From positions 1-64,000 of the forward strand of contig JASANC010001867.1 in assembly GCA_030248135.1 (NCBI GenBank): a DNA stretch of 64,000 bases, given 5' to 3'. The stretch is from Theristus sp. LFF4_11. Lineage: Eukaryota; Nematoda; Chromadorea; Monhysterida; Xyalidae. Shown here in pieces: positions 39,313 through 49,057 of the stretch. Position 1 is the first letter of the stretch; each line of letters starts with the position of its first letter. A program made the position numbers and the translations under genes. Below the pieces are notes generated by a model. That model was not told the DNA's origin and ran no database searches. It saw nothing but the letters and a program-made list of their open reading frames with translations.

Positions 39313-40240
39313 GTGGTGACTAGAGTTGAAAAGGAAAAAATACCGTTTTCTTCCGGTAAAAAACACGTTTTATTACGCGTTTTTTTCGAAGGCTAAAAGT
39401 GGGGTCCTGAAAAAAACGGGAAAACAACCAGGTGTTTTTCCCGTTTTTTTCGTTTTTTTCCCGGTTTTTTCAATTTTTGACGTGAAATTTTTTCATTGTG
39501 TTCCCTTTGTTTTGGTCATAGTTTTGCACTTAATGGTACCAACATCAAGTGTGCCCGACCCCGACCCGACGAAAACAAGAACCTGCGGGCAACACAGAAA
39601 AGCAGTATTTTGTTTTCTTGTTTTTCGTGTGCTTGTGCATGCGCTGAGTCCTGAGTGAAAAATCGGATTTCCTTTTTGTATCCTAACTGGGTGATGACTT
39701 TGGCTTTTGGCTTTCTTTCGTCATGGGAGCGGACCACCAAGCCAAACACCCTTTCCATATCGAATTGGCCGTGAACGCCAGAATTTGGTCTTTCGTGTTT
39801 CAGTGAAACTGGCGCGTCGCGAGTGAAATATTTTTTAGAAAGTAACCTGACTGCTAGAAACAACAAAAATGCCACGAATAAAACAGGATATTATTCCAGA
39901 AAATATTATACCAGTCGAGTGTCCATTTGGTGCCGCAAAAACGGAATTTGTTCGCTGCAAGTTATGTCCGCCGCCAGAACAGAACCCAACCGAATAATGT
40001 ACCCAAATGTCGATCAATATTCAAAGAATGCGAGACCACTTGTGGGTTGTGTTTTGTCAGGAAAGACTAACTTCAACAACTCGTAACTTGTTGTACGAGT
40101 CTTCGCACCATTGGTTTTCAACAATTCTCACCAAATAATACTCCGTTTTTTCCCGTTTTTTACCGGTAAAAAACGGTTAAAATACAGGTTTTTTACCGCG
40201 ATTTGAAAAATACCGTTTTTTTTTCAACCCTAGTGGTGAC
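39313..40240. mobile_element. Non-autonomous hAT-like element with 8-bp TSD
   Basis: Ends TAGAGTTGAAAAGG at 39321 and (complement) TAGGGTTGAAAAAAAAACGG at 40232 form terminal inverted repeats. They are flanked by perfect GTGGTGAC duplications (39313-39320 and 40233-40240). The element is 912 bp and lies in the intron of the PRMT1 fragment. A transposase remnant is inside. Confidence 0.85.
39869..39997 (+). pseudogene. Transposase N-terminal remnant with broken BED-type zinc finger
   Basis: A 42-codon frame begins MPRIKQDIIPENI and includes FVRCKLCPPP, where C-x2-C fits the first half of a BED zinc finger found at the N-terminus of hAT transposases. A TAA interrupts it. In another frame just beyond, the motif NIQRMRDHLW looks like the His-containing second half. 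No DDE/RNase H or dimerisation region follows, so the element is dead. Confidence 0.55.
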
Positions 40241-40589
40241 CCTGTTGTTATCCTCATGGTCATGATCAAACAATTTTGACTTGATGTGTTAACCATCAAG
40301 CTAGCGAAGTTTGAAGTGTCAATCTGCAAAAATGATCTTGCGTGTTTGTGAAGTTGTTTGGTTAAGCAAATTGTCTTATTTTGTTTTGTTTCAGTTTCCT
40401 CAGCAGCACTGAAAGCAATTTTTCAAAAAAATCGCTTGCTCATTTGCTCTCACACGTGAGCAAACAGCCAAGCAGCGTCAGCGTGTTTAATTTGTATTAA
40501 GAAATTTAGAATGAATTTGACCTCAAACAACAACAAAGAACGCCAGCAACATCGAACAAGCAAAAAAATCAAAGAAGGCACCACCATCA

Positions 40590-40760
<171 letters not shown>

Positions 40761-40859
40761 CTACAAAAAAAACTGTCGAGTGTCAGATAGCAAGGGCTGT
40801 AAACTGTCTTGCGGAGCTGCGTGTAGACTTTACGCCGAACGCGCGGAATTCAAGCGCCT

Positions 40860-41082
40860 CAAATCGTCATTTTTATTTTTTAAGAATTTTTTGGAATATC
40901 AAAGTTGTGTCAAATCAATCAGGGAGTCCGAAGAACCACATTTGATGTGCAAGCGCCTCCCGAATAACTCCCGTATGGCCGTACTTTTCAGATTTTGTTT
41001 TGGTGACCTCATTTACAAACTGCTATCATGCCTCTTCTTGCCTTTTGACTTTCAAAACGCACTAATTATCTTAGCTCAAGTG
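40860..41082. repeat. Inverted copy of the 46905-47150 subterminal region
   Basis: Reads CAATCAGGGAGTCCGAAGAA CC..., then GTATGGCCGTAC and GGTGACCTCATTT. The reverse complement aligns closely with 46905-47150 near the right end of the large element. The two arms are about 6 kb apart. Confidence 0.75.
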
Positions 41083-41320
41083 AAAGAAAACTTGCCGGCT
41101 TGAAATTTGATTAAATATGATGAGGACACCAAGACACGACTAAACACCAACGAAACAAGGTAGCGCTTGCAAACGTCACAGCTCGGACGCTTAGAATTCA
41201 CAATGTGAGGCAAAATGTCACCTTGGTTGCATCGGAAATATTGAGCAAAGCTTTGCGACGCTTAAAAACTTCATTAGAAAAGTTGTTCAAACCTAAAAGC
41301 AATCAACAAAACGGCTGTAG

Positions 41321-42025
41321 GTCGATCCGGTACCGGGCGATCCGGTAGGGTCGATCGGGTACCGGTCGGTCGGGTACCGGTCGATCCGGTACCTGGCAAT
41401 TTTCTTGGGCGGTCGATCCGGTACTCGGTCGATCCGGTACAAATTAAAAATTTCAGCTGTTTTAGGGGTTTTAGCGTTCGATTCGTTATGTTTTCGATTT
41501 TTCTTTGGTTTCTCTGATTGCTGAAACATTTATGCAGCACGGAAAGACATGAAACCGAACTACTTTCATCTGTATGGTATTTATTTCATGTGTTTATGTT
41601 CGGATTGACTTTGACGAGTGTTTTTTGTTGGACTTACGTTGGACCAATGCAAGGTGGTCTTCATTTTGGCTCACTATTTTGTTCCTTGCCAGCTATCTAT
41701 TTGCAGATGTGTAAAAACAGAGATGCCAATTCGAACTTCACGTCGTAGTGATATTTTTCCACATGGTCAGTTTGCAGTCTGGTTCTCTTTTGGAGTTGAG
41801 AAAAAATGTGTGTTGTTTTTATTTAAGAGAAACAAAAAAATGGAAAACAAATCAGAAACAAATCGAATTGAATGCTAAAACAGCTGAAAATTTCAATTGG
41901 TACCGGATCGACCGAGTACCGGATTGACCGCCCCAGAATATTTGCTGGTACCGGATCGACCGGTACCCGACCGATCGGTACCCGATCGACCGTACCGGAT
42001 CGATCGGTACCGGATCGATCGCATG
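41321..42025. mobile_element. Foldback element with GGTACCGGATCGACC minisatellite arms
   Basis: The left arm (41321-41464) repeats GGTCGATCCGGTACC-type units and ends in AAATTTCAGCTGTTTTAG. The right arm (41873-42025) is its inverted counterpart, starting CTAAAACAGCTGAAAATTTC. About 410 bp of apparently unique AT-rich sequence separates them. No coding region is supported. Confidence 0.75.
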
Positions 42026-42609
42026 CCCAGCAAAACGGTCCAAATCGATTGCTGACGGTTTTACAAGATAATGTCAAATGAAATTTTTGTTGAACTGTCC
42101 AGCCTCCAAATGTTGTGCCAACCCAAAACTTCTCAACGAAATTATAAAAGAGGGACTCACGTTTTAGTTTTTTAGTTTGGCGCTTCATCAACCATCAATG
42201 TTGAACTGAACATCATCATAGTTATTCATTGGTTGAAGTTGGCCTCATTGACTAATGAATGAAGGTTGCGCACAGATACTACGTAAGCATAGGTAACGAA
42301 ATTTTGAATTGTCGAACTACGTTGCTAAAAAGCAAGGATTCCATCAATCTGGAAAACCTATTTTCAAACTCATCACTTATGTTTTGATTGATTCATTTTT
42401 ACTCTTTTCGATTCATTAACTTGTACTTTGTTAAAAAAAACAATTATATCCGTCAAGCACATTCAATTTGTTTTTTTGCTCCAAGAACAATTTGGGTTGG
42501 GATTGCGCTGATAGTTCACATACAACTCTTAATCAGCTGAAAACCGCCAAACAGTTTGTAGAGCGTCGATTATAAAAATTACTGGAGCTTCTTTTAAGAA
42601 TGCATATAA

Positions 42610-43072
42610 ACCCCCCAGTACCGTGGGCCCAAACAAATTTTCGAAGGGGGGGGTATGGTGCCGTGGGGGGGGGGGGTGCCGACCAAAAAGTGAGGGGGGG
42701 GGGGGCCAACCGATGGTAACGTGGGACCCCCCCCAGGGGGGTCCCATGGGGGGGTGCATTTTTTCAAAATTTTCTGTGGGGGGGTACACACCCTACCCAC
42801 CCCCCCATGAAATTTTTTTGCGTAAATTTTAAAGGAAAAACGCTAAATTTAGCTGCAAAATCTTTGAAATTGCAATGAAGATGGTCAAGTTATCATATAT
42901 TCAGCTTATATTATAGACTTTATAGACAAAAAATCATGATTTTCGAAAAAAAATTTAGGGTGTGCAGAAAATTTTGGGGGGGGGGGGGTCTCCGCCAGAC
43001 AAAATTTCATGGGGGGTGTGGGGGGGTGTCGGCCAAATTTTCGAGGGGGGTCCGATGGGGGGGGGGGGGGGG
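42610..43072. repeat. G-run repeat block, copy 2 (left part)
   Basis: Matches 37615-38075 word for word in many places (CAGTACCGTGGGCCCAAA, GACCAAAAAGTGAGGGG, TTATCATATATTCAGCTTAT). It is interrupted at 43073 by a TIR element and continues at 46638, giving an internal reference for the uninterrupted site. Confidence 0.85.
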
Positions 43073-43834
43073 TAGGGTTAGGGGCTTTGAAAAAAAAATT
43101 TTTTTTTATTTTTTTTTTCGTTTTTTTTTTTAATTTGGATTTTTTTTTCAAACTTAAAAATTTAAAAAATTTTTCTTCTACTTTGCTCTGAAAATTCGAT
43201 TTATGGCATAATTTTTTGAAAGTTCAAACCAAATTTTCTTCCCAACTTCTTTGTGTGCTTAGGTACATGTCATTATTTGGTCATTTTGACCGACGTACTC
43301 CATGTTTTTCGATTTGGATGACTTCTAGAGTCAATTTTTAGCGTTGAAATGACTTAACTGAATTGAAATATCGTTTCAGAAATCGTTTTCTTGCAACTTA
43401 GAACATGTTTTTTCAGTCGGTGGTAGGCCATGAGATGAACATGATATTTTGTTGATTGGCGTATGTTATAGGTCTACAATGGAGTTGTGCGATATATTGT
43501 TAAACAATTGGAGCGGAGATGTTGGTTAATACCACATCACACGACCATTTTTCAGATACCCGATAACATGGCCACATGTTAAAACTTGCGTGCTGAGCTA
43601 AACTAACGTGTTAAACTTGCGTCTGTCAGTTGCCCGCAACGTGATCGCGAAATCATGGTACGTGTTTTCGATACGATGATTTGAAGAGTGGGCTCTCGCC
43701 ATGTGGCAGATAGCATAGCTGGTTGAACCTGAAAGTAAGTGTCTTGGGGGGGGGGGGGGCTACCGGGTCGACAGGGGTTGCCGACTTAGCTACAGCAAAC
43801 ATGAATTTTTGAACACAGTCAAATTTTGGTATCA

Positions 43835-45129
43835 TCATAATACTAAGATAATAGTGGTGTCTGTGTGTGTCACTTTTTTGCAATTTGAATTGGCGCTCAT
43901 TTTTGCTATTTAAGGTAGCTAAATCTCAATTTCCTAGCCTATTATTAATGCAAATCATTTTCTCAAAAACGTTACTCTGTACTGCGAAGTCATCATGATA
44001 CTCTTTGGTCATCCGCGACAGCGCCTTAACATACGATTGACAATTAATGGCAATTGTTGCTGTTCAAACTGACCAAAAGCGAAAGATGAAAGAAAACCAA
44101 CAATTTAAGGTAGCTAAATCTCAATTTCCTAGCCTATTATTAATGCAAATCATTTTCTCAAAAACGTTACTCTGTACTGCGAAGTCATCATGATACTCTT
44201 TGGTCATCCGCGACAGCGCCTTAACATACGATTGACAATTAATGGCAATTGTTGCTGTTCAAACTGACCAAAAGCGAAAGATGAAAGAAAACCAACAATG
44301 AAGAATGGTTGCAATTGTTTTTTAAAAATCAGGTTGCAATACGACATCGGCATTGCAAGTGCTCATGGCACTTTGCTTTCAAGACAATATGGTTTGTTCA
44401 TTTTTTATATAGATTTTCACTTTATATACAAAAAGGGGTTGGCTTAGAGCAGGGTGAACGGGTAAAAACATAACAGCAGAATTACAAACTTCGCATTTTA
44501 AATTTGTTTTTAACAAGCGGGTTTAATTAGAAATGTGTCCATTTCAAAAACAAAATTTCTAATCGGGTTGCAAAATGACATCGGCATTGGAAGTGCTCAT
44601 TGCACTATGCTTTCAAAACAATATTTTTTGTTCATTTTTTGGATATTTTTCATTTACAAAAAAGGATTGGCTTAGAACAGGGTGAACGGGTAAAAAACAT
44701 AATTACAAACTTCGCATTTTAAATTTGTTTCAACAAGCGGGTGTAATTAGAAATGCGTCAATTTCAAAAAGGAAAATTCAAAACTTTTGTTTTCACTCTT
44801 CAAAAAAGGAATGGCTCAAGGCAGCGTGAACGGGTAAAACATAACAGCAAAATGTGTCAATTTCAAAAGCAAAAATTTCAATTTCAATTGACCATTGATG
44901 ATTAAAAAAGATTGTTTTTAATTTTAAAAGGGAATGCAGTAAAGATTGTGTTCTTAATCAGAAGATTGTTTTTGATAATAAAAACGGGAACAACTAAATC
45001 AGCTCAAAATCAAAATGCAATGCATTTTTAGTCCGGGTCATGGGCACGGTTCAAAAGGCCAAAATCCACTCAAAAATAACAATTGTATTTATCAGCTAAC
45101 CGTGCCGTAGGCACGGGTCAATTGGCTAG
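43835..45129 (+). mobile_element. Non-autonomous Helitron, copy 1
   Basis: The 5' end TCATAATACTAAGATAATAG follows an A. The 3' end has a 7-bp hairpin CCGTGCC-GTA-GGCACGG (45100-45116), nine bases, then CTAG (45126-45129). These are the standard Helitron marks (5'-TC, 3' hairpin, CTRR). Length 1295 bp, no Rep/helicase coding. It contains a 195-bp tandem duplication. Confidence 0.85.
43908..44297. repeat. 195-bp tandem duplication inside Helitron copy 1
   Basis: Unit 1 at 43908-44102 and unit 2 at 44103-44297 are nearly identical, both beginning ATTTAAGGTAGCTAAATCTC. Helitron copy 2 has one unit (about 45203-45430) with a smaller internal duplication of CAAATCATTTTCTCAAAAAC. Confidence 0.9.
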
Positions 45130-46356
45130 TCATAATACTAAGATAATAGTGGTGTCCGTGTCACTTTTTTGCAATTTGAATTGGCGCGTATTTTTGCTAT
45201 TTAAGATAGCTAAATCTCAATTTCTTAACCTATTATTAATAATGCAAATCACTTTCTCAAAAACGTTACTCTGTACTGCAAATCATTTTCTCAAAAACGT
45301 TACTCTGTACTGCGAAGTCATCATGATACTCTTTGGTCATCCGCGACAGCGCCTTAACATACGATCGACAATTAATGGCAATTGTTGCTGTTCAAACTGA
45401 CCGAAAGCGAAAGATGAAAGAAAACAAACTATGAAGAATCATTGCAATTGTTTTTTTAAATCAGGTTGCAAAACGACATCGAAATTGCAAGTGCACATTG
45501 CACTTTGCTTTCAAGACAATATTTTTCATTATCATTTGGTTAAACAGTTATTGCATGAGAACGTTTTCAAAAACAGAAAAATGTTGAAAAGTTATTGCTT
45601 AAGACTTTTTCAAAAACAGAGAAGTTTTATCTAAACAACTCAACTAAAAAAATTAACTGCAAAATCAAATAAACGGGGTTTGTTAGTGAAGTGCGTGATA
45701 AACTAAAAATCTGATTAGAAAGCAAGATGGCTTTCAAAGCAGTTATTTGTTCATTTTCACTTTGCGAAAAGGCTTGGCTTATATGTTAGGATATACGTTA
45801 AGGTATCAAAACAGTTTTTTTTAATGTTTTTTTGTTTAAACGTCATTTTTTACATTTTTTGTTAACTTTTTTGTATTGTCACTGTACAAAAAAGGATTGG
45901 CTTGGAGCAGGGTGAACGGGTAAAAAACAACAGCAAAATCATAAACTTCGCATTTAAATTTGTTTTTTTAACACGCGGGTTAAATTAGAAATGTGCAATT
46001 TCAAAACCAAAATTTCAAAATTAAAATTACATTACATTCAAAAACGATTTTTATAAAATTATACTTTTTGTCGTTTCAATTCAACTAACTTTAAAATCGT
46101 TTTACATATTTTTAACGGGAACAGCAATGAACCATTGGTGATTTAAAAAGATTGTTTTTAACTTTAAAAGGGAATGCAGTAAAGATTGTGTTCCGGATCA
46201 GAAGATTGTTTTTGATCATTTGAACGCGAACGACTAAAGCAGCTCAAAATCAAAATGCAATGCATTTTTAGCACGGTTCAAAAGGCCAAAATCCACTCAA
46301 AAATAACAATTGTATTTATCAGCTAACCGTGCCGTAGGCACGGGTCAATTGGCTAG
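45130..46356 (+). mobile_element. Non-autonomous Helitron, copy 2 (head-to-tail)
   Basis: Begins at 45130 with TCATAATACTAAGATAATAG, directly after the CTAG of copy 1. It ends with the same hairpin (46327-46343) and CTAG (46353-46356), followed by T. Length 1227 bp. Sequence agrees with copy 1 along its length apart from indels. No coding capacity. Confidence 0.85.
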
Positions 46357-46637
46357 TTTTCTAAAGAGGAACAACTAAGAACGGTTCAATATTCAAGTAC
46401 ACGTCGAAAATTGTCCTGTTTTACTGTTGAAAATGCAACTTTCCCTCTATGAAATGGACATAATTTCAATAAAACACGATTTTCGCTCTTATAGTTTTCC
46501 GGATCGTTCTGAAAATAGTCTAGATGAACTCAGCTCGACGAGACGCTTCGAACAAACCTAACTTGTAAAAAAAAAATTTTTTTTTTTTAATTTTTTTTTT
46601 AATTTAAAAAAAATCCGGATTTTTTTCCCTAACCCTA

Positions 46638-46770
46638 GGGGGGGTGCCCGGTTTTAGGGGGGGTGGCACGGTGCCCCCCCCCACCCCCCCCCCCACCCGA
46701 CGGTCTCTGGTGCTCTGGGGGGGGGTGTACGCCGTGTACTGTACTGGCCCCCCCCCAACCCCTCGGCTCT
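46638..46770. repeat. G-run repeat block, copy 2 (right part)
   Basis: GTGCCCGGTTTTAGGGGGGG, TGGCACGGTGCCCC and CACCCGACGG match 38075-38160, so this is the continuation of the block broken at 43073. Confidence 0.85.
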
Positions 46771-46779
46771 GGAACAACT

Positions 46780-46873
46780 ATGTCCGTTTGCAAGCGCTAC
46801 GTTGTCTGGTTGCTTGCTGCTTCGTGTCGTGTCGTCGCGACACCATCAGAAGAATTGATCGAATTTCAAGGCG
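46780..46873 (+). CDS. Orphan signal-peptide-like exon inside the transposon
   Basis: ATG at 46780 opens a short exon that ends at a strong donor (GGCG|GTATGT). It encodes MSVCKRYVVWLLAASC, a plausible signal peptide, then TPSEELIEFQG. No following exon in phase was found before the element ends at 47165. It could be a captured first exon of a secreted-protein gene, or chance. Confidence 0.25.
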
Positions 46874-47173
46874 GTATGTTTGTCTTTACTTCAGCATTAG
46901 TTTAGCTGGGGACAATTAGTGACGTTTTGGAGGTCAAAACACAAGAAGAGGCATGGTGACGGTTTGGAAAAGGGGTAATTGAGGTCACCAAAACAAAATC
47001 TGCAAAGTTCCGCCATACGGGAGTCATTCGGTCGAGAGGCGATTGGACATCAAATGTGGTTCTTCGGACTCCCTGATTGATTTAGCACAACTTTGATTTT
47101 TGAAATTAAAAAAAAAATTTTTTTTTAAACAAAAATGACGATTTTTGTTTTTTTTAACAACCCTAGTCGTGTA

Positions 47174-47486
47174 TACTGAATAGGGTTCGGTTCGGGTTGG
47201 GGTTGTTAAAAAACAAAAATAAAACAATTTGAATTTGAATTAGGCTTTAGGATTAGGTTTTGGTTTAGGCTAGTTTAGGCAACGTCTGCCAACATCAGTG
47301 GTTTGTTTTAGTACGACAGGCCAACCCAAAAATCGTCATTTTTGTTTTTTTTTAATTTAAAAAAAAAATCAAAAATCAAAGTTGCGCTAAATCAACCAGC
47401 AGTTCGAACATCGCTACTGCTCGACACACTCGAGCAGTCGAGTGAATCAAACTGATTGAATCGAATCAAAATTCAAACCTCATGTC
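47174..47486. promoter_or_regulatory. BLOC1S5 upstream region with repeat debris
   Basis: About 310 bp between the right target-site duplication and the BLOC1S5 ATG. It includes TTAGGATTAGG/TTTAGGC tracts (47242-47282) and a partial copy of the large element's end (AAATCGTCATTTTTGTTTTT at 47331). Any promoter shared with SNIP1 would lie here and in 36851-36933. Confidence 0.4.
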
Positions 47487-48575
47487 ATGTCGTCGTCGCC
47501 CAACGAGGTTTACTCGCAGTTCGCTCAGGTTTATCGTCAAATGTTCGATCACACGGATGCGATCCGTCTTGAAAACGACTATTTCTTTCAGCAGTTCGAG
47601 GTAACCAAACCAAAATGGAAATGGAAACGGCTTGTTTTCTTGTTTTTGGGTTTTTTTTCACAGTCATCCAGTTAAGTTTCATGAATCATGGGTCACCTCA
47701 CCAGATTAATTGACTCAAACAGAAAGGAAATGTTGTGGTGGTAACAAAACTTGAAAATGTTTTCAGGGCAACCAACGACACACGCAGTTCGATCAGCTTT
47801 TGCGAACTTCTCACACTGTGAACGAAGCTCTAGAAAGTGAAACCGAACAGCGATTGAGAGTGATCGGCTTGGAGAAAATCACCGCAAAGTTGGACGCAGT
47901 GACGACATCGCTGCGTAAACTGGTGGAAACTGCAGAAAAACACGAAGTTTGTCTGTTTGTCATGTTGTTTTTGCTTGAATAAAACGAGTTGTTTTCTTCG
48001 TCTGTTTCGGTGAAGTGAGTAACCGAGTACTATTTGCGTCATTTAGTTACCCATTGTGTTTTCGGCTCCACGTCAGTTTGTCTGAATCTGTCACTTTTCA
48101 AAACACGGCATGTGAAACTTTGAATCAATTTACAAACGAATGCATCGGTTTTGTTTGTAAAAACGCACTTCGTCTTCATTTGTGGGTAAATGCGTGTTCT
48201 TGCCCTCCGGTCTAGTTTTTTCTTTCATCCTTCTCGGGCGAGACCTTCTGGTATTGTGCGAGACATGGTTCAAACAAACATTCTGTAGCAAACAAACAGG
48301 ACAAATTTGTCTGCCGCCGATGTGTTTGCTTGTTGCCGTATTGGAAGGGGGCGCTAGATAAAAAAAAAGACAATGAAAAAAGCGCGTTTTGCCTGCAGAC
48401 GACCGCTGACGATTACGTTGCAGCCGTGCGCGAGGGCCAATCGGCCGAATGGACGAAACTCGAGGAAGAGATCGCTGAGAGGCGACGCGACGTCGACGAA
48501 CAGGTCGAGAAGCACATTGAGCATTTGAGGCGATCCTACGAGGAGGCGCTGCAGAGGCAGAAGATTTGCTGGTGA
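47487..48575 (+). CDS. BLOC1S5: BLOC-1 subunit 5 (muted) homologue
   Basis: Three exons in phase: 47487-47600, 47767-47946, 48399-48575, giving 156 residues; human BLOC1S5 has 187. The order of features agrees: FDHTDAIRLENDYFFQQFE resembles the human LLDHRPVIQGETRYFVKEFE region, followed by a coiled coil (residues ~40-95) and a second helix, EEEIAERRRDVDEQVEKHIE, with HLRRSYEEAL. No signal peptide or membrane span. BLOC-1 is a cytosolic octamer that sorts cargo to lysosome-related organelles (gut granules in nematodes) and works with snapin, dysbindin and pallidin. Similarity is modest and mostly helical, so a different small coiled-coil subunit remains possible. It is divergent from SNIP1 and 0.5 kb upstream of GNL2 on the same strand. 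Confidence 0.62.
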
Positions 48576-49057
48576 TGAGGTGTTTTGGTTGCGTGACGAT
48601 TTCTGGAATCTGTGTGAAAGTGAAACCTCGCGCGCTCTGTCAACTGTGCACTGTGTTGCAGAAAGACATTGGTGATTTTTGGTGCTCAAACACAGTGGCA
48701 CATTGTCTGCTTGCTGGTGTGTTTCGGTTTTTTTAACGTGAACGATATTCCGATACAATTTTGCCGAATGTTGGAGTTGATTGCTTTTCTTCCAGTAGTA
48801 TTTCATCTCAAGTTCGTGTTTGCTGTGCTTCCCATGTGATGCAAGGCAGAAGAATCTTTGTTCAATAATTGTACATACATAGTTAGAAACTGATTAAAGT
48901 CGATAAAAGTTCTGAATTAAAATTGGGGTAGTTGTTTTGCCAGTTTATCACTCATTGCTCACTAGATTTGACACCGAAATTGCGGTGCTACTTTTTTCCA
49001 TTCGTGCCTTTTTCATTTGCTTTTTGCACTCAAAAAAACTGTTGAAACTAGATAAAA
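48576..49057. other. Intergenic between BLOC1S5 and GNL2
   Basis: About 480 bp, same-strand neighbours. No SL2-type operon signal could be established by eye. AT-rich before the GNL2 ATG. Confidence 0.5.

Larger units (their letters stand above)
43073..46637. mobile_element. Nested TIR element (TAGGGTTAGGG ends) inside the G-run block
   Basis: Starts TAGGGTTAGGGGCTTTG and ends with the complement of TAGGGTTAGGGAAAAAAATC. Its 3565 bp interrupt the G-run block: copy 1 reads straight through the same point (around 38075). Flanking Gs could supply an 8-bp duplication of GGGGGGGG, although homopolymer makes that uncheckable by eye. The inside holds subterminal poly-A/poly-T tracts and the two tandem Helitrons. 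Confidence 0.7.

Noticed and set aside
39326..39658. 110-codon frame at the left of the small hAT-like element
   Set aside because: Phe/Val/Pro repetition comes from CCCGTTTTTTTCG repeats of the terminal region and not from a protein.
43900..44300. CRISPR-like or satellite array
   Set aside because: Only two 195-bp units, inside a Helitron, with no spacer structure.
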